From the NCBI GenBank assembly GCA_021820245.1, contig JAKADT010000004.1, positions 1 through 38,746 on the forward strand: DNA of 38,746 nucleotides. The letters are read 5' to 3'. This DNA is from Thermoplasmata archaeon (GTDB lineage Archaea > Thermoplasmatota > Thermoplasmata > Thermoplasmatales > Thermoplasmataceae). The position numbers and the translations under genes are program-made. Every line of letters begins with the position of its first letter. The stretch's first letter is position 1. Shown piece after piece: positions 8,593 to 17,399 of this stretch. Below the pieces are notes generated by a model. The model was given only the letters and a program-made list of their open reading frames with translations. It searched no databases and was not told the origin of the DNA.

Positions 8593-11502
8593 ATGAACAG
8601 AAGGGTATATGCAGTGATATTTGTTATCATTCTCTTATTATTGCCATTTCAAATAATGCATCCAGATAATCGGAATCCCAACGTCAATATTTCAGGCAAT
8701 AATGTTATTCGACCATATAATTCGGATACATTCAGAGTAATTGGCCAGAACGGAACCACTGACATCTACAGAATACAGCAGAACCTAACTGTAAGCAGTG
8801 GTTCCACACTTGAATTCCTCAACACACATGTTGAATTCCTCCCTGGATCAGGTGAGAATTATTCAATAACTGTTTTCGGACGCCTGGTTCTAATGAACTC
8901 CAGTATAAGCCTTGACGATCCAGGAAGTTCAGAAATCTTTCTCTTCATTAATGGAGGTGAAGCCGCTAACAGAACAGGACTGGAAATGGTGAATTCAACT
9001 CTTGACTTCAATGGTGTTATAGATACCAGCAACACCACCCTGAGAATCTATAATTCCACAACCAGAACTCCCTTCTCTGATCCAAGCCTGTCAAACGAGG
9101 ATCTCAGATACAGCTTTTCAAACACAACACTGTACACACTTAACTCAAATTTGTCCGGCATGGAAACACACGGACAGGATGGTGAATACCTGTCTGGAGG
9201 ACTGAACTGGAACAATGAACCAGTGGAAAACAGCAGCAGGATTGTTTTTCCATCTGAGTGGGTGCTGAAACCGGATGCGCTTACAAATATCATTTCTGTG
9301 ACAATTGGTTACGGTATAGGAAATACAACATCAGGTTCGAACCTGACTTTTAGTCTGTTCGGCAAACCCATATACACGTACTACTACCCGGCACATAACG
9401 GAACTGAGGATTCAGTGGTGAAGCATTTTAACATATCCATAATGAATGATCCTCAAATTCCAGACACCTTCAATTCGTCCTACAACTTCTCTGTATATCA
9501 GCATCTTGTAATCAATCAGGTATTTCTGGACAGTATAAACATTACTTTCCTTTCCAATGATACAGTCTCCTTGCTCGGCAGGAATAATTTCGGCATATAT
9601 CTGAGGAACAGCACATGGATCTCGTACAATGACAGCTTCAGCCTTAATATGGTCCCCTATTACAGCTATGCGAACGTTCCAAATCCCGAAAAAAACGCAA
9701 TTTTTCTTGAGGATAATTCCATCCTGTATGCAGTTGGTATGAAGATAAGCCCGGATATTCCAGGTGCCTTCACACCGGTCTACACAACGGGAAACTCACG
9801 GGTCTTCTATTTTTCCATATTTTCTGTCAAACAGAAAAACCAGTTCGGGGAATTGCTGAATGCAGGCAATAACATAACTTCCACTTCACTGAATCCGGAT
9901 ATGCAGAATATCACATGTTTATGGAACGGGAGAATTTCATCAATGATCCGCCAGTTAGATGGAAGTGAAAACATATATGGCCAGAATATGGAATTGAAAC
10001 GGTTTATTCTTCTGGATTCCTTTCAGAATGAGAGCAATAAAGTTGAATTCACGGGTAATTATGAAGACAGAACTTTAGGTTCTGTTTACTATTTTTCACT
10101 TCAACCGATGGAACACTTCAATTTCACAGGTCAGCTCAATATGGTTTACACAGATCCATATCCAGTTCTGAATATAACCGCCGGGGATATGATTGTGGGT
10201 TCTGCTAACCAGGTTAACATATCAATAGGTTCACAACAGGGGTCATCAAATCTCACAGTCATAAAGGTGATGTTATCAAACAATTCTAATTCACCCATTA
10301 CTGTGGCAGTTGAACCTATGGTTGTGAATCAGGGAACTGTATTCATGCAGACAGTTAATATTTCACCCAGTAGTCACATGTATACTGGAGTGTACAGATT
10401 AACCCTGTACGTGGTTGAAAATCAGGGATTCGCAAATAACTCCATATGGGAATTCCACAGGGACATCCTGATATACTCGACAGCCGGATTATCAACAGGG
10501 TTGAATTATACTGAGGAACCAAACAAAACACTCAGGGCAAACGTTACTGTTCATGGTATTTCACCCTGCATGGAGGGCGATTCTATGATCTCTTTCATTC
10601 TGGAAAACAATGGCGTGATCCTTGAAGAGAGAAACATTTCCGTGATATATTCAGGCGTATCCACAGAGTCATTTCATTACACGCTGACAGATTACAGAAA
10701 TGCCACAGAAATGATGTCTTTCGTTTATGTACCCTTTCCGGGTACAGGCAAGGAGAGCAGATCCCTGCAGTCCTATGCTTTTATCAGACAGCCTCCTCCC
10801 GAAATTATTCCAGACTACAGAGTGATACTGCATGGCATTGGCATCACAGGGGGTGAGATGTGGCATATTTACAATGGTACTTCCACATATGCAAGCGTCA
10901 ATGGAAATATTTCACTTGATATTCCAAACGGTACCTACTTTTTCTCCATCAAGAACCCATCCGGTTTCATCAGCAATGAAAGCAGCATTGCATTTACCGT
11001 GAATGGAACAGGTATCAGTCTCGGAGTTAGGTTCACAAGGATAGAATACCGGCTGGAAATCATTGAAGTTGGTCTCAATGCCAACACATCATGGAGGGTC
11101 CAGATGAATAATATCACAATGGAAACCAGCAGAAATTTTATCCGGTTAGAAATTTATCCGGGAAATTACACACTGGTATTCACTTCAGTTGGACTTTATT
11201 CCCCTGAAAGACCCCTTATAATGATCAACATATCGGCTTCACCAGTGGTTGTAGTTGAGAATTTTTCATATACTGGAGGCTTTACAGGGATCGTGGAAGA
11301 GCATCCGGCATATACCCTTGCCACCATGGGGATATCTGTCCTTGCATTATTGTATTATATGGATATCAGGAAGAGATCATATTTCCCGTGTCTCAGCTGT
11401 GGAACAACATGGCCCAGGAAGAGAAAAATATGTCCGGGATGTGGAAGAAAAATGAATGGAAAAAACCAGGAAATGGGAGAATCCATAAATAAGAAACAGT
11501 GA
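8593..11502 (+). CDS. Large N-glycosylated surface protein with C-terminal membrane anchor and cytoplasmic zinc ribbon
   Basis: A 969-aa protein. The N-terminus is a signal peptide or anchor (hydrophobic run 'VIFVIILLLLPF'). An early region (about 55-150) has repeated short strands of the 'NLTVSSGSTLEFLN' kind, suggesting a parallel beta-helix. The rest is beta-rich with dozens of N-x-S/T sequons, consistent with extensive N-glycosylation. Near the C-terminus lies one membrane segment ('YTLATMGISVLALLYYM'). After it comes a short basic tail holding a zinc ribbon with Cys933, 936, 947 and 950 ('CLSCG', 'CPGCG'). That layout puts the large domain outside and the zinc ribbon inside the cell, an unusual pairing that suggests tethering or signalling. 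The gene is followed after 3 bases by gmhB, so the two may be co-transcribed. Function unknown. Confidence 0.85.
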   Translation: MNRRVYAVIFVIILLLLPFQIMHPDNRNPNVNISGNNVIRPYNSDTFRVIGQNGTTDIYRIQQNLTVSSGSTLEFLNTHVEFLPGSGENYSITVFGRLVLMNSSISLDDPGSSEIFLFINGGEAANRTGLEMVNSTLDFNGVIDTSNTTLRIYNSTTRTPFSDPSLSNEDLRYSFSNTTLYTLNSNLSGMETHGQDGEYLSGGLNWNNEPVENSSRIVFPSEWVLKPDALTNIISVTIGYGIGNTTSGSNLTFSLFGKPIYTYYYPAHNGTEDSVVKHFNISIMNDPQIPDTFNSSYNFSVYQHLVINQVFLDSINITFLSNDTVSLLGRNNFGIYLRNSTWISYNDSFSLNMVPYYSYANVPNPEKNAIFLEDNSILYAVGMKISPDIPGAFTPVYTTGNSRVFYFSIFSVKQKNQFGELLNAGNNITSTSLNPDMQNITCLWNGRISSMIRQLDGSENIYGQNMELKRFILLDSFQNESNKVEFTGNYEDRTLGSVYYFSLQPMEHFNFTGQLNMVYTDPYPVLNITAGDMIVGSANQVNISIGSQQGSSNLTVIKVMLSNNSNSPITVAVEPMVVNQGTVFMQTVNISPSSHMYTGVYRLTLYVVENQGFANNSIWEFHRDILIYSTAGLSTGLNYTEEPNKTLRANVTVHGISPCMEGDSMISFILENNGVILEERNISVIYSGVSTESFHYTLTDYRNATEMMSFVYVPFPGTGKESRSLQSYAFIRQPPPEIIPDYRVILHGIGITGGEMWHIYNGTSTYASVNGNISLDIPNGTYFFSIKNPSGFISNESSIAFTVNGTGISLGVRFTRIEYRLEIIEVGLNANTSWRVQMNNITMETSRNFIRLEIYPGNYTLVFTSVGLYSPERPLIMINISASPVVVVENFSYTGGFTGIVEEHPAYTLATMGISVLALLYYMDIRKRSYFPCLSCGTTWPRKRKICPGCGRKMNGKNQEMGESINKKQ

Positions 11503-11505
11503 TTC

Positions 11506-11970
11506 ATGGTTGTATTGAAAAAGGCGCTTTTTATTGATCGGGATGGAACCATAATAAAGGATATTCCTTATTCCGCTGACGCTGGAAGGATAGAAATATA
11601 CCATGACGCCGTAGACCTCATGAAACGGTATTCTGGAGAAGGTTACCTTATCGTCATCATTACAAATCAGTCTGGCATAAACAGGGGATATTTTACGGTA
11701 CAGGAGTTGAAAATTTTCAATGATGTGCTCATTCATTATCTTCAGAATATGGGAGTGCACATTGATGCCGTATACTTCTGCCCTCATACTCCAGAAGAAA
11801 ATTGCAGGTGCAGAAAGCCTGAAACAGGAATGGTGACTGCCGCAGCCACTGATCTCAATATAGACATAAAAAATTCAGTAATGGCAGGTGACAGGGAAGA
11901 TATGGACGGTGGGCTTGCTGAGAGACTCGGTATGAGATTCATACTCATGAAGCACGAACAGAGCGAGTGA
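11506..11970 (+). CDS. gmhB: D-glycero-D-manno-heptose 1,7-bisphosphate phosphatase-like HAD enzyme
   Basis: A 154-aa HAD-superfamily phosphatase of the HisB-N/GmhB group, slightly shorter than the usual 175-190. Motif I is 'FIDRDGT' with Asp11 as nucleophile and Asp13 as acid. Motif II is in 'ITNQSGINRGYF'. The GmhB zinc loop is 'CPHTPEENCRCRKP', with three cysteines and one histidine. Motif IV is 'AGDREDMD'. The family removes the C7 or C1 phosphate of heptose bisphosphate. With gmhA (19549) and hddA (22713) in the same island, the GDP-heptose route is the best reading. It begins 3 bases after the stop of the 969-aa surface-protein gene. A related histidinol-phosphatase role cannot be excluded by sequence alone. 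Confidence 0.86.
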   Translation: MVVLKKALFIDRDGTIIKDIPYSADAGRIEIYHDAVDLMKRYSGEGYLIVIITNQSGINRGYFTVQELKIFNDVLIHYLQNMGVHIDAVYFCPHTPEENCRCRKPETGMVTAAATDLNIDIKNSVMAGDREDMDGGLAERLGMRFILMKHEQSE

Positions 11971-12025
11971 CTATTCAGTCGCTGATATCTTCTGTTGGCC
12001 TTTCATCAGAGGATGGAATAAAATT

Positions 12026-12577
12026 TCAGATTGTATACATGTGCATGTAATGTTCCGTGAGATCCTCACCCTTAACAAAAGAAAATCCATGCTTCTTCAT
12101 GATGCTTTTCAACTCATCCTGTCCTATCTTGATTTCCGCTGGTGGGCCAATGGTGGATTCCTTCTTGAATTCAATGAATATGATCTGGGTCTTATCTATG
12201 AATGTGCTTACCATGTTATTCAGTATCTTATCCCTGCATTTAAGGTCGTGAAAAACGTTGGAGAAAAGAATCTTTGTATATCTACTGTAGTCGGAAACCG
12301 TACAGACATCAGTCTGTAAAACAACCAGATTCTTAATGGCATTTGCTTCCAGAGTGTTCTTAATTTCGCTGACAGATTCCTCATTGAGATCCATGGCTGT
12401 AACAGATCCACGAGTTACCTCCTTCGCAAAGGAAAGTGCATAAAATCCATCTCCTGCGCCGATATCCAGCAGACTATCTCTGGGATTAAGTCCTATGAAT
12501 CTGTCTACATTTTCAAAAGGGATATATTTTTCTCTCATTTCCCGGGTTCGGGTGTAATCATGATTTTTCCATTCCAT
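12026..12577 (-). CDS. Class I SAM-dependent methyltransferase
   Basis: A 183-aa protein. The SAM-binding motif I is 'LLDIGAGDGFYAL' (about 36-48). The acidic residue ending the second strand is in 'VTAMDLNEES', and a later 'DVCTV' and 'ILFSNVFHDL' match motifs II-IV. Such small single-domain enzymes methylate diverse small molecules, and the substrate is not identifiable. It is convergent with gmhB. Methylation of a glycan sugar is possible from context only. Confidence 0.85.
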   Translation of the reverse strand: MEWKNHDYTRTREMREKYIPFENVDRFIGLNPRDSLLDIGAGDGFYALSFAKEVTRGSVTAMDLNEESVSEIKNTLEANAIKNLVVLQTDVCTVSDYSRYTKILFSNVFHDLKCRDKILNNMVSTFIDKTQIIFIEFKKESTIGPPAEIKIGQDELKSIMKKHGFSFVKGEDLTEHYMHMYTI

Positions 12578-12687
12578 TCAAATCATGTCTTCATACCGAA
12601 TTCATATATTAGCTGTTTGAAATAAGTCTCAAATCTTCTGGGTAAAATCATGAGATTTGCCTCGGGACAGAAAAATTATATCCATGC

Positions 12688-14640
12688 TCACGAGAATACC
12701 GTCTTCTCGCCCATGATATTACCAAAAAAGGCTATAATCCGAAATTCCTGACCATCCCTTAGAAACTGTGTTGAATTATATGGAACAATAAAGAAAGTTT
12801 CAGTCTGGTGGATATCTATTGTCTGGGAACTGTTCACGTCATACCACAGCATATTATTGATATTGCTCATGGGGCCAGAAGGAATTATCCTGAAAAGAAC
12901 AGGTACACTTGTATCTCCATTTCCATTGTATGTGAGATTTACAATCATTTCATCCACAATGCTGGAATTCTTGCCTGTAAAACTTTCAACATGAACTGAA
13001 TTTATGCTGAAATGGCTATCACCATGGGAAACTTCGAGAAATGCCGCGGTGGGAATTATGATAAGAACTACTGATGCCAGGGCAATATTCCTGAACGTTC
13101 TGGTTCTCGACAGGCTGGCAACTTTCTTCCCCATGGGTTTAACAAGTCCAGATAATCCATCAACGCTCTCCCTTTCCCTCATTATACTGGGAATAACGAG
13201 AAGGGATATCAGGGGCCAGAACATGATATACTGAACAAGGAGCCTGTAGTTGAAGAGGAATATTATAACCGGAATCACAAAGAGACAATATTTCAGCCGG
13301 TTGAAGTATATCCAGTAGGCAATAACTGAAAATAGGGAAATATATACCATCATCAGGAAGAAAAATGACCTGGATATTGAAAAGTACCCTGCAAAAGACA
13401 GTTGGGAAATACCGGATCCAACACCTATGATCAGTGAAGTCTCAGGCGAGATAATGGAGGTAAAGAATGCAACTGGATTTAGATATATAAAATATGCATT
13501 GATAAGCATGAAAGATGCAGCAAATGCCAAAAACCACTTACTTAAACTTCGGGTACCATGAGTCCTCATCATGTATATGGCGAAAAAGGGCAGGACAATA
13601 AGAGGGAACTGTTTGAAGGATGCGGAAATACCGATAAATGTTCCAGAAACCAGCGGTTTTTGCTCCATTATGAATGATGCCATTAACATTGAAACCCAGA
13701 ATATGCTATTTCCCACGGTAAGACCTTCATAAAAGAACTGCATTGTGGAAAATATGGATAGAGCAACGAACGGTATATAGTTGGAGTAACCTTTTTTCAT
13801 GAAATTATAGGAAAGAAGAAGAAATGGCAGTATGAAAAGTGGGACCTGTATGAAACCCTCCTTTATGTGGAAAAGCACCGCGGGAATGTATGATATAAAT
13901 GAAAGGGCGGGGTAACCGAGTGACTGCACAAATCCACCCGTTGAAATGGGGGTTGTCCTGTCCACCGTGAAACCAAGCACTGGAAGGATCCCATACAATG
14001 TCCCCTTTATGTAAGGATCAATTCCCTTAAGAAATAACTGGGCGGAATAGTAGTCAAAAACAGATTCATCGGTCGGGAACTGTGCGACGCTCATCATCAT
14101 TATAATGAGGATTACCAGGGATGCGGCTATGGTGCCGATTACGAACGATCTGAGGTGTATCCGTTCTGCATACCCCATGAACTGGCTTACTATGACGGCC
14201 AGTGATACAGCGTTGCATGCAATTATAATCACCAGATACATCATAGATGACCATGGAACCAGCAGGAATGAAACAATCTCGGCAGTGATGGAGAACACGT
14301 AAATTGCTAGCCCATGTGAAAAGTCTGGAACATACCATCCGGACAGGGCAAACAGTATTAGAATGAATGCAAAAAGGGAAATAATGAATTCAGCAAAGAT
14401 TGCAAACAGTTGTGTATATCCGAAACTCATGTTAAGGTAAAAAGGGGCCACGGTAAGGGAAGATCCCGCAGCAAGCATGAAGAGTCTTCCGGAAGAAAAA
14501 GAATCCACTCTGACAAAATGACGCTCTTGCCTGTTTACGAAACGTGAAGTGATGAGATTCTTCAATATAAATCCTGAATGAAGTTTGACACATAAAACTT
14601 TCCGAGATATTGCTCCCCGATGGTCAGAAGCATATTTCAA
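12688..14640 (-). CDS. Polytopic membrane protein, GT-C-like glycosyltransferase candidate
   Basis: A 650-aa protein with a dozen or so hydrophobic segments between about 50 and 520, then an extracellular beta-type tail with N-x-S/T sites. An early loop has 'YYSAQLFLKGIDPYIKG', resembling the 'YY-A-L-G-PY' loop of GT87/DUF2029-type mannosyltransferases, which use lipid-linked sugars on the outer face. No firm catalytic assignment is possible. The ORF track starts at a TTG, and the first 40 residues are basic and not membrane-like, so the true start may be internal. The next gene is divergent, with an 86-bp promoter region between. It is likely part of the glycan assembly island. Confidence 0.68.
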   Translation of the reverse strand: MKYASDHRGAISRKVLCVKLHSGFILKNLITSRFVNRQERHFVRVDSFSSGRLFMLAAGSSLTVAPFYLNMSFGYTQLFAIFAEFIISLFAFILILFALSGWYVPDFSHGLAIYVFSITAEIVSFLLVPWSSMMYLVIIIACNAVSLAVIVSQFMGYAERIHLRSFVIGTIAASLVILIIMMMSVAQFPTDESVFDYYSAQLFLKGIDPYIKGTLYGILPVLGFTVDRTTPISTGGFVQSLGYPALSFISYIPAVLFHIKEGFIQVPLFILPFLLLSYNFMKKGYSNYIPFVALSIFSTMQFFYEGLTVGNSIFWVSMLMASFIMEQKPLVSGTFIGISASFKQFPLIVLPFFAIYMMRTHGTRSLSKWFLAFAASFMLINAYFIYLNPVAFFTSIISPETSLIIGVGSGISQLSFAGYFSISRSFFFLMMVYISLFSVIAYWIYFNRLKYCLFVIPVIIFLFNYRLLVQYIMFWPLISLLVIPSIMRERESVDGLSGLVKPMGKKVASLSRTRTFRNIALASVVLIIIPTAAFLEVSHGDSHFSINSVHVESFTGKNSSIVDEMIVNLTYNGNGDTSVPVLFRIIPSGPMSNINNMLWYDVNSSQTIDIHQTETFFIVPYNSTQFLRDGQEFRIIAFFGNIMGEKTVFS

Positions 14641-14726
14641 AGAGCATTATTCGATAAATCTGTAAGAAAAATGATCATAATTGGTTTTAGTGAAAAATTT
14701 ATATTGATACAGCATATGGTTATAAA

Positions 14727-15338
14727 ATGCCAATTTATAACAGCGATGAGCATGAAATTATGAAAAGCGACGCCACACTTGTCGATCATTCCATCAAGGT
14801 TTCAGATGGAACGCTTTATCTCAGCAATAGCAGAGTCATATACGAAAGAAAAGGAAAAAAGAAGCTTTTCAGGGCCATACCACCACATATAGATATGGAG
14901 TTAAAGCTCACCGAACTGAAAGATGCTGCCGGTTCCGAACCAAAGCTGAAATTCTGGGCCAGGAGGATTCTTACAGTTACCTATGAAAGAGATAACTCAA
15001 CACAGAGTGCCGATTTTGTTGTTGAGGAGCCTGATGCTTGGGCCAGGTCTATACAGCAGTGGGCATCAGAGGCCAAACGCCGTTCATCTGAAAAATCTGA
15101 GAGGGAAAAGGAGGACGAGAAAAAAAGGGAGATAGAGATGGCCAGGGCTAAAACTCCCGGAGCAAACATCAATATTCTCTACAATGAAGAATCAGGGAAG
15201 AAAAAGAAGAGCGAACCAAAATACGTGGACGCTGAGACTGATGATAATCTCCCTGCATCCATCAAGAACTGTCCCTCATGTGGTGAACAGGTCCCTTCAA
15301 ATGCAAAGTTCTGTCCCAACTGCGGTCATCAGTTCTGA
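14727..15338 (+). CDS. PH/GRAM-like domain protein with charged helix and C-terminal zinc ribbon
   Basis: A 203-aa cytoplasmic protein. Residues 10-105 have a beta-strand pattern ('GTLYLSNSRVIYERKGKKKLFRAIP') resembling bacterial PH or GRAM-type domains. Residues 110-145 are a highly charged helix, probably coiled coil. The last 25 residues are a clear zinc ribbon ('CPSCGEQVPSNAKFCPNCG'). This architecture is common in archaeal proteins of unknown role. A TATA-like 'AAATTTATATTGAT' centred 27 bp before the ATG predicts a leaderless mRNA. The thioredoxin gene follows 54 bp downstream and may share the transcript. The zinc ribbon resembles that of the 969-aa surface protein. Confidence 0.78.
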   Translation: MPIYNSDEHEIMKSDATLVDHSIKVSDGTLYLSNSRVIYERKGKKKLFRAIPPHIDMELKLTELKDAAGSEPKLKFWARRILTVTYERDNSTQSADFVVEEPDAWARSIQQWASEAKRRSSEKSEREKEDEKKREIEMARAKTPGANINILYNEESGKKKKSEPKYVDAETDDNLPASIKNCPSCGEQVPSNAKFCPNCGHQF

Positions 15339-15392
15339 CCTTTCCATCCATTTCTTTGAACTGAAAGAACATGTTCAGCTGTTCATAGGCGG

Positions 15393-15797
15393 ATGAGTAG
15401 GTTGTCACCAGATGCCAGGGATTCAAAGAAAGATACATCTGAAAATATGGATGAGAACCATAATTCTCCAGCATGGCGGATTATTGATCTGACAGATGCG
15501 GATTTTGCAAAGGCAATAATGTCGAATGAGAAGATCGTGGTTGAGTTCTGGAAGGAACTCTGTGTACCATGTGCTGTAATGAAAACCATATTTGAAAATG
15601 TTACAGAACAATACAGGGGCAGTGTAAAGAGTGCAAGGGCCAGAGTCGACAGTGCGCAGACGGTCCTCAAGTTATTCAATGTGTTCAATGTACCCACGTT
15701 CCTCTTTTTTTACAAAGGAAAGGTGGTTGACACACTCATCGGGATAGTTTCTGAAGAAAATCTCAATAACACATTAAAGAAACTTTCCGCCATGTGA
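15393..15797 (+). CDS. Thioredoxin-like protein
   Basis: A 134-aa cytoplasmic thioredoxin fold: 'IVVEFWKELCVPCAVMK' contains the active site CVPC (the classical site is W-C-G-P-C). The cis-proline motif is 'NVPTFLFF' and the C-terminal strand is 'GKVVDTLIGIV'. It lacks the tryptophan directly before the first cysteine (Leu instead), so its redox potential may differ from ordinary thioredoxin. The first 20-25 residues are polar and not part of the fold; an internal ATG at 15447 is an alternative start. It probably acts as a disulfide reductase for cytoplasmic partners. It lies between the PH-like/zinc-ribbon gene and a flippase. Confidence 0.88.
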   Translation: MSRLSPDARDSKKDTSENMDENHNSPAWRIIDLTDADFAKAIMSNEKIVVEFWKELCVPCAVMKTIFENVTEQYRGSVKSARARVDSAQTVLKLFNVFNVPTFLFFYKGKVVDTLIGIVSEENLNNTLKKLSAM

Positions 15798-15869
15798 CTG
15801 TACTCATGGTGAATAAATATGTACCTGAAGGAATAAGATTATTTAGGCTATGACGATCTGCCTCCTGAA

Positions 15870-17393
15870 TTGTTTGCCAGAAGATCCCCTGTATTGATGA
15901 TCCAGAATGTTATTGGTGCAGTACTTGGGTTAGTGGGACTTTTTTTCATAACCCGTTTCGTGGGGACAACTGAGTGGGGATTTGTCTCATTCGGTATCGG
16001 TTTTGTAGGAATTCTATCCCTTCTGGGTGATCTGGGGTATTCAACAGCGCACAACATAAAACTCTCACAGGGTGAGGATATTGAGGTATGTAACGGGACT
16101 TTTCTCACCATTAAACTCTTTCTCGGTTTCCTGTTCATTGCCATTGTACTGGGTTCCCTCATTATCTGGACACATGTGTTGCACAGGGGTTTTCAGTCCC
16201 CCATTGAGTTCTGGATCATTCTCTCCCTCATTCCATACTTCTTCTTTTCAAATTTTATAGGTTTCACAAAAACATTCTTTATCGCCAACCTGAAATCAAC
16301 CAGAATAGCAATCCCACCTGTTATAGAGGCTATATTGAGGAACTCTGTCTTCATAGTACTTGGTCTCACCATAAGATACAGCATCCTTTCCAATACCGGC
16401 TATTTTCCGGCTGTACTTGTCTCATCTGCTTACAGCTTTTCATACGCTGTCTATTTCCTCAGCTCATTCATCATGGGAAGACCTTGGAAAATAGCCAGGC
16501 CCACAAGGAAGATGATGAAGACTTATACTGCACTTGCCCTACCACTGGCTTTGGTTTCAGTAGTGGGTACAGTTAATGGCAATATAGATAAGGTAATCAT
16601 AGAGTTCTACTGGCATGCCACTGCAACAGGTGCATTCTACTCTTCCCAGAATATAGCACTTGTAGTTTCATCACTGAGTGCATCCCTGTCCATCTTCTTC
16701 CTTCCAATGCTTGTAAGAATAACCCAGGAACATCAGAAAGAGGAACACGCCCGGACAATCAAGGAATTTGAGAGACTCATATCGCTCTTCATTCTGCCTC
16801 TTGTTGTGGACATGGCCATACTTGCACAGTATGTTATGAATATATTCAACCAGGCTTACATAGCGTACAGCGCAATACTTGCTGTGCTTTCCATAAGGGC
16901 ATATTTTTCAGCAATAAACACACCCTACTCTTCTGCAATCATGTCCAGGCAGAAAACTGGGAGGATTGCTATCATAGATTTCCTGTCTGTTCTGGGAAAC
17001 ATAACTCTTATTCTTCTTCTGGTCCCACCATCAATATTCGGCTTGACATACTTCTCACTGGGTGCACTTGGAGCGGCTGTCGCCACAACCATAATCACCA
17101 TAATAGATACGGTGCTTTACCGTATATCAGTATCAAAACTTGAGAAGACAGGATACAATTTCAGGGTTGTACGGCACATCATCCCTGCCCTCATCCAGGC
17201 TGCGTTCATAATGTTTGTAGTCCATTTTATAAATCCAAAGGATATAATCATACTGGGACCCCTTGGAATTGCGGCAATCGGGGTGTATTTCCTTATGGCA
17301 ATTGCAATCAGGGAAACTTCGTTCGCTGACCTCATTACGCTGGTGAGGAGTTTCAGTCCGAGAACACTTTTCAGGCAGTTTAAAAACGAATGA
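15870..17393 (+). CDS. Wzx-type oligosaccharide flippase (MATE/MVF superfamily)
   Basis: A 507-aa polytopic protein with about 12-14 hydrophobic segments and the usual flippase opening ('MIQNVIGAVLGLVGLFFITRFVG'). The family moves lipid-linked oligosaccharides across the membrane for surface glycan or S-layer glycoprotein assembly. The start is uncertain. The ORF track begins at a TTG, but the codons just upstream ('GYDDLPPE') also read like protein and have no ATG, GTG or TTG before an in-frame stop at 15834. An internal ATG at 15897 is another option. It is convergent, by 7 bases, with the DUF2079-like gene. Confidence 0.86.
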   Translation: MFARRSPVLMIQNVIGAVLGLVGLFFITRFVGTTEWGFVSFGIGFVGILSLLGDLGYSTAHNIKLSQGEDIEVCNGTFLTIKLFLGFLFIAIVLGSLIIWTHVLHRGFQSPIEFWIILSLIPYFFFSNFIGFTKTFFIANLKSTRIAIPPVIEAILRNSVFIVLGLTIRYSILSNTGYFPAVLVSSAYSFSYAVYFLSSFIMGRPWKIARPTRKMMKTYTALALPLALVSVVGTVNGNIDKVIIEFYWHATATGAFYSSQNIALVVSSLSASLSIFFLPMLVRITQEHQKEEHARTIKEFERLISLFILPLVVDMAILAQYVMNIFNQAYIAYSAILAVLSIRAYFSAINTPYSSAIMSRQKTGRIAIIDFLSVLGNITLILLLVPPSIFGLTYFSLGALGAAVATTIITIIDTVLYRISVSKLEKTGYNFRVVRHIIPALIQAAFIMFVVHFINPKDIIILGPLGIAAIGVYFLMAIAIRETSFADLITLVRSFSPRTLFRQFKNE

Positions 17394-17399
17394 ATCAAA

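Noticed and set aside
11377-11787. 136-aa reverse ORF across the surface-protein/gmhB junction
   Set aside because: Antisense to two well-supported genes; no independent evidence.
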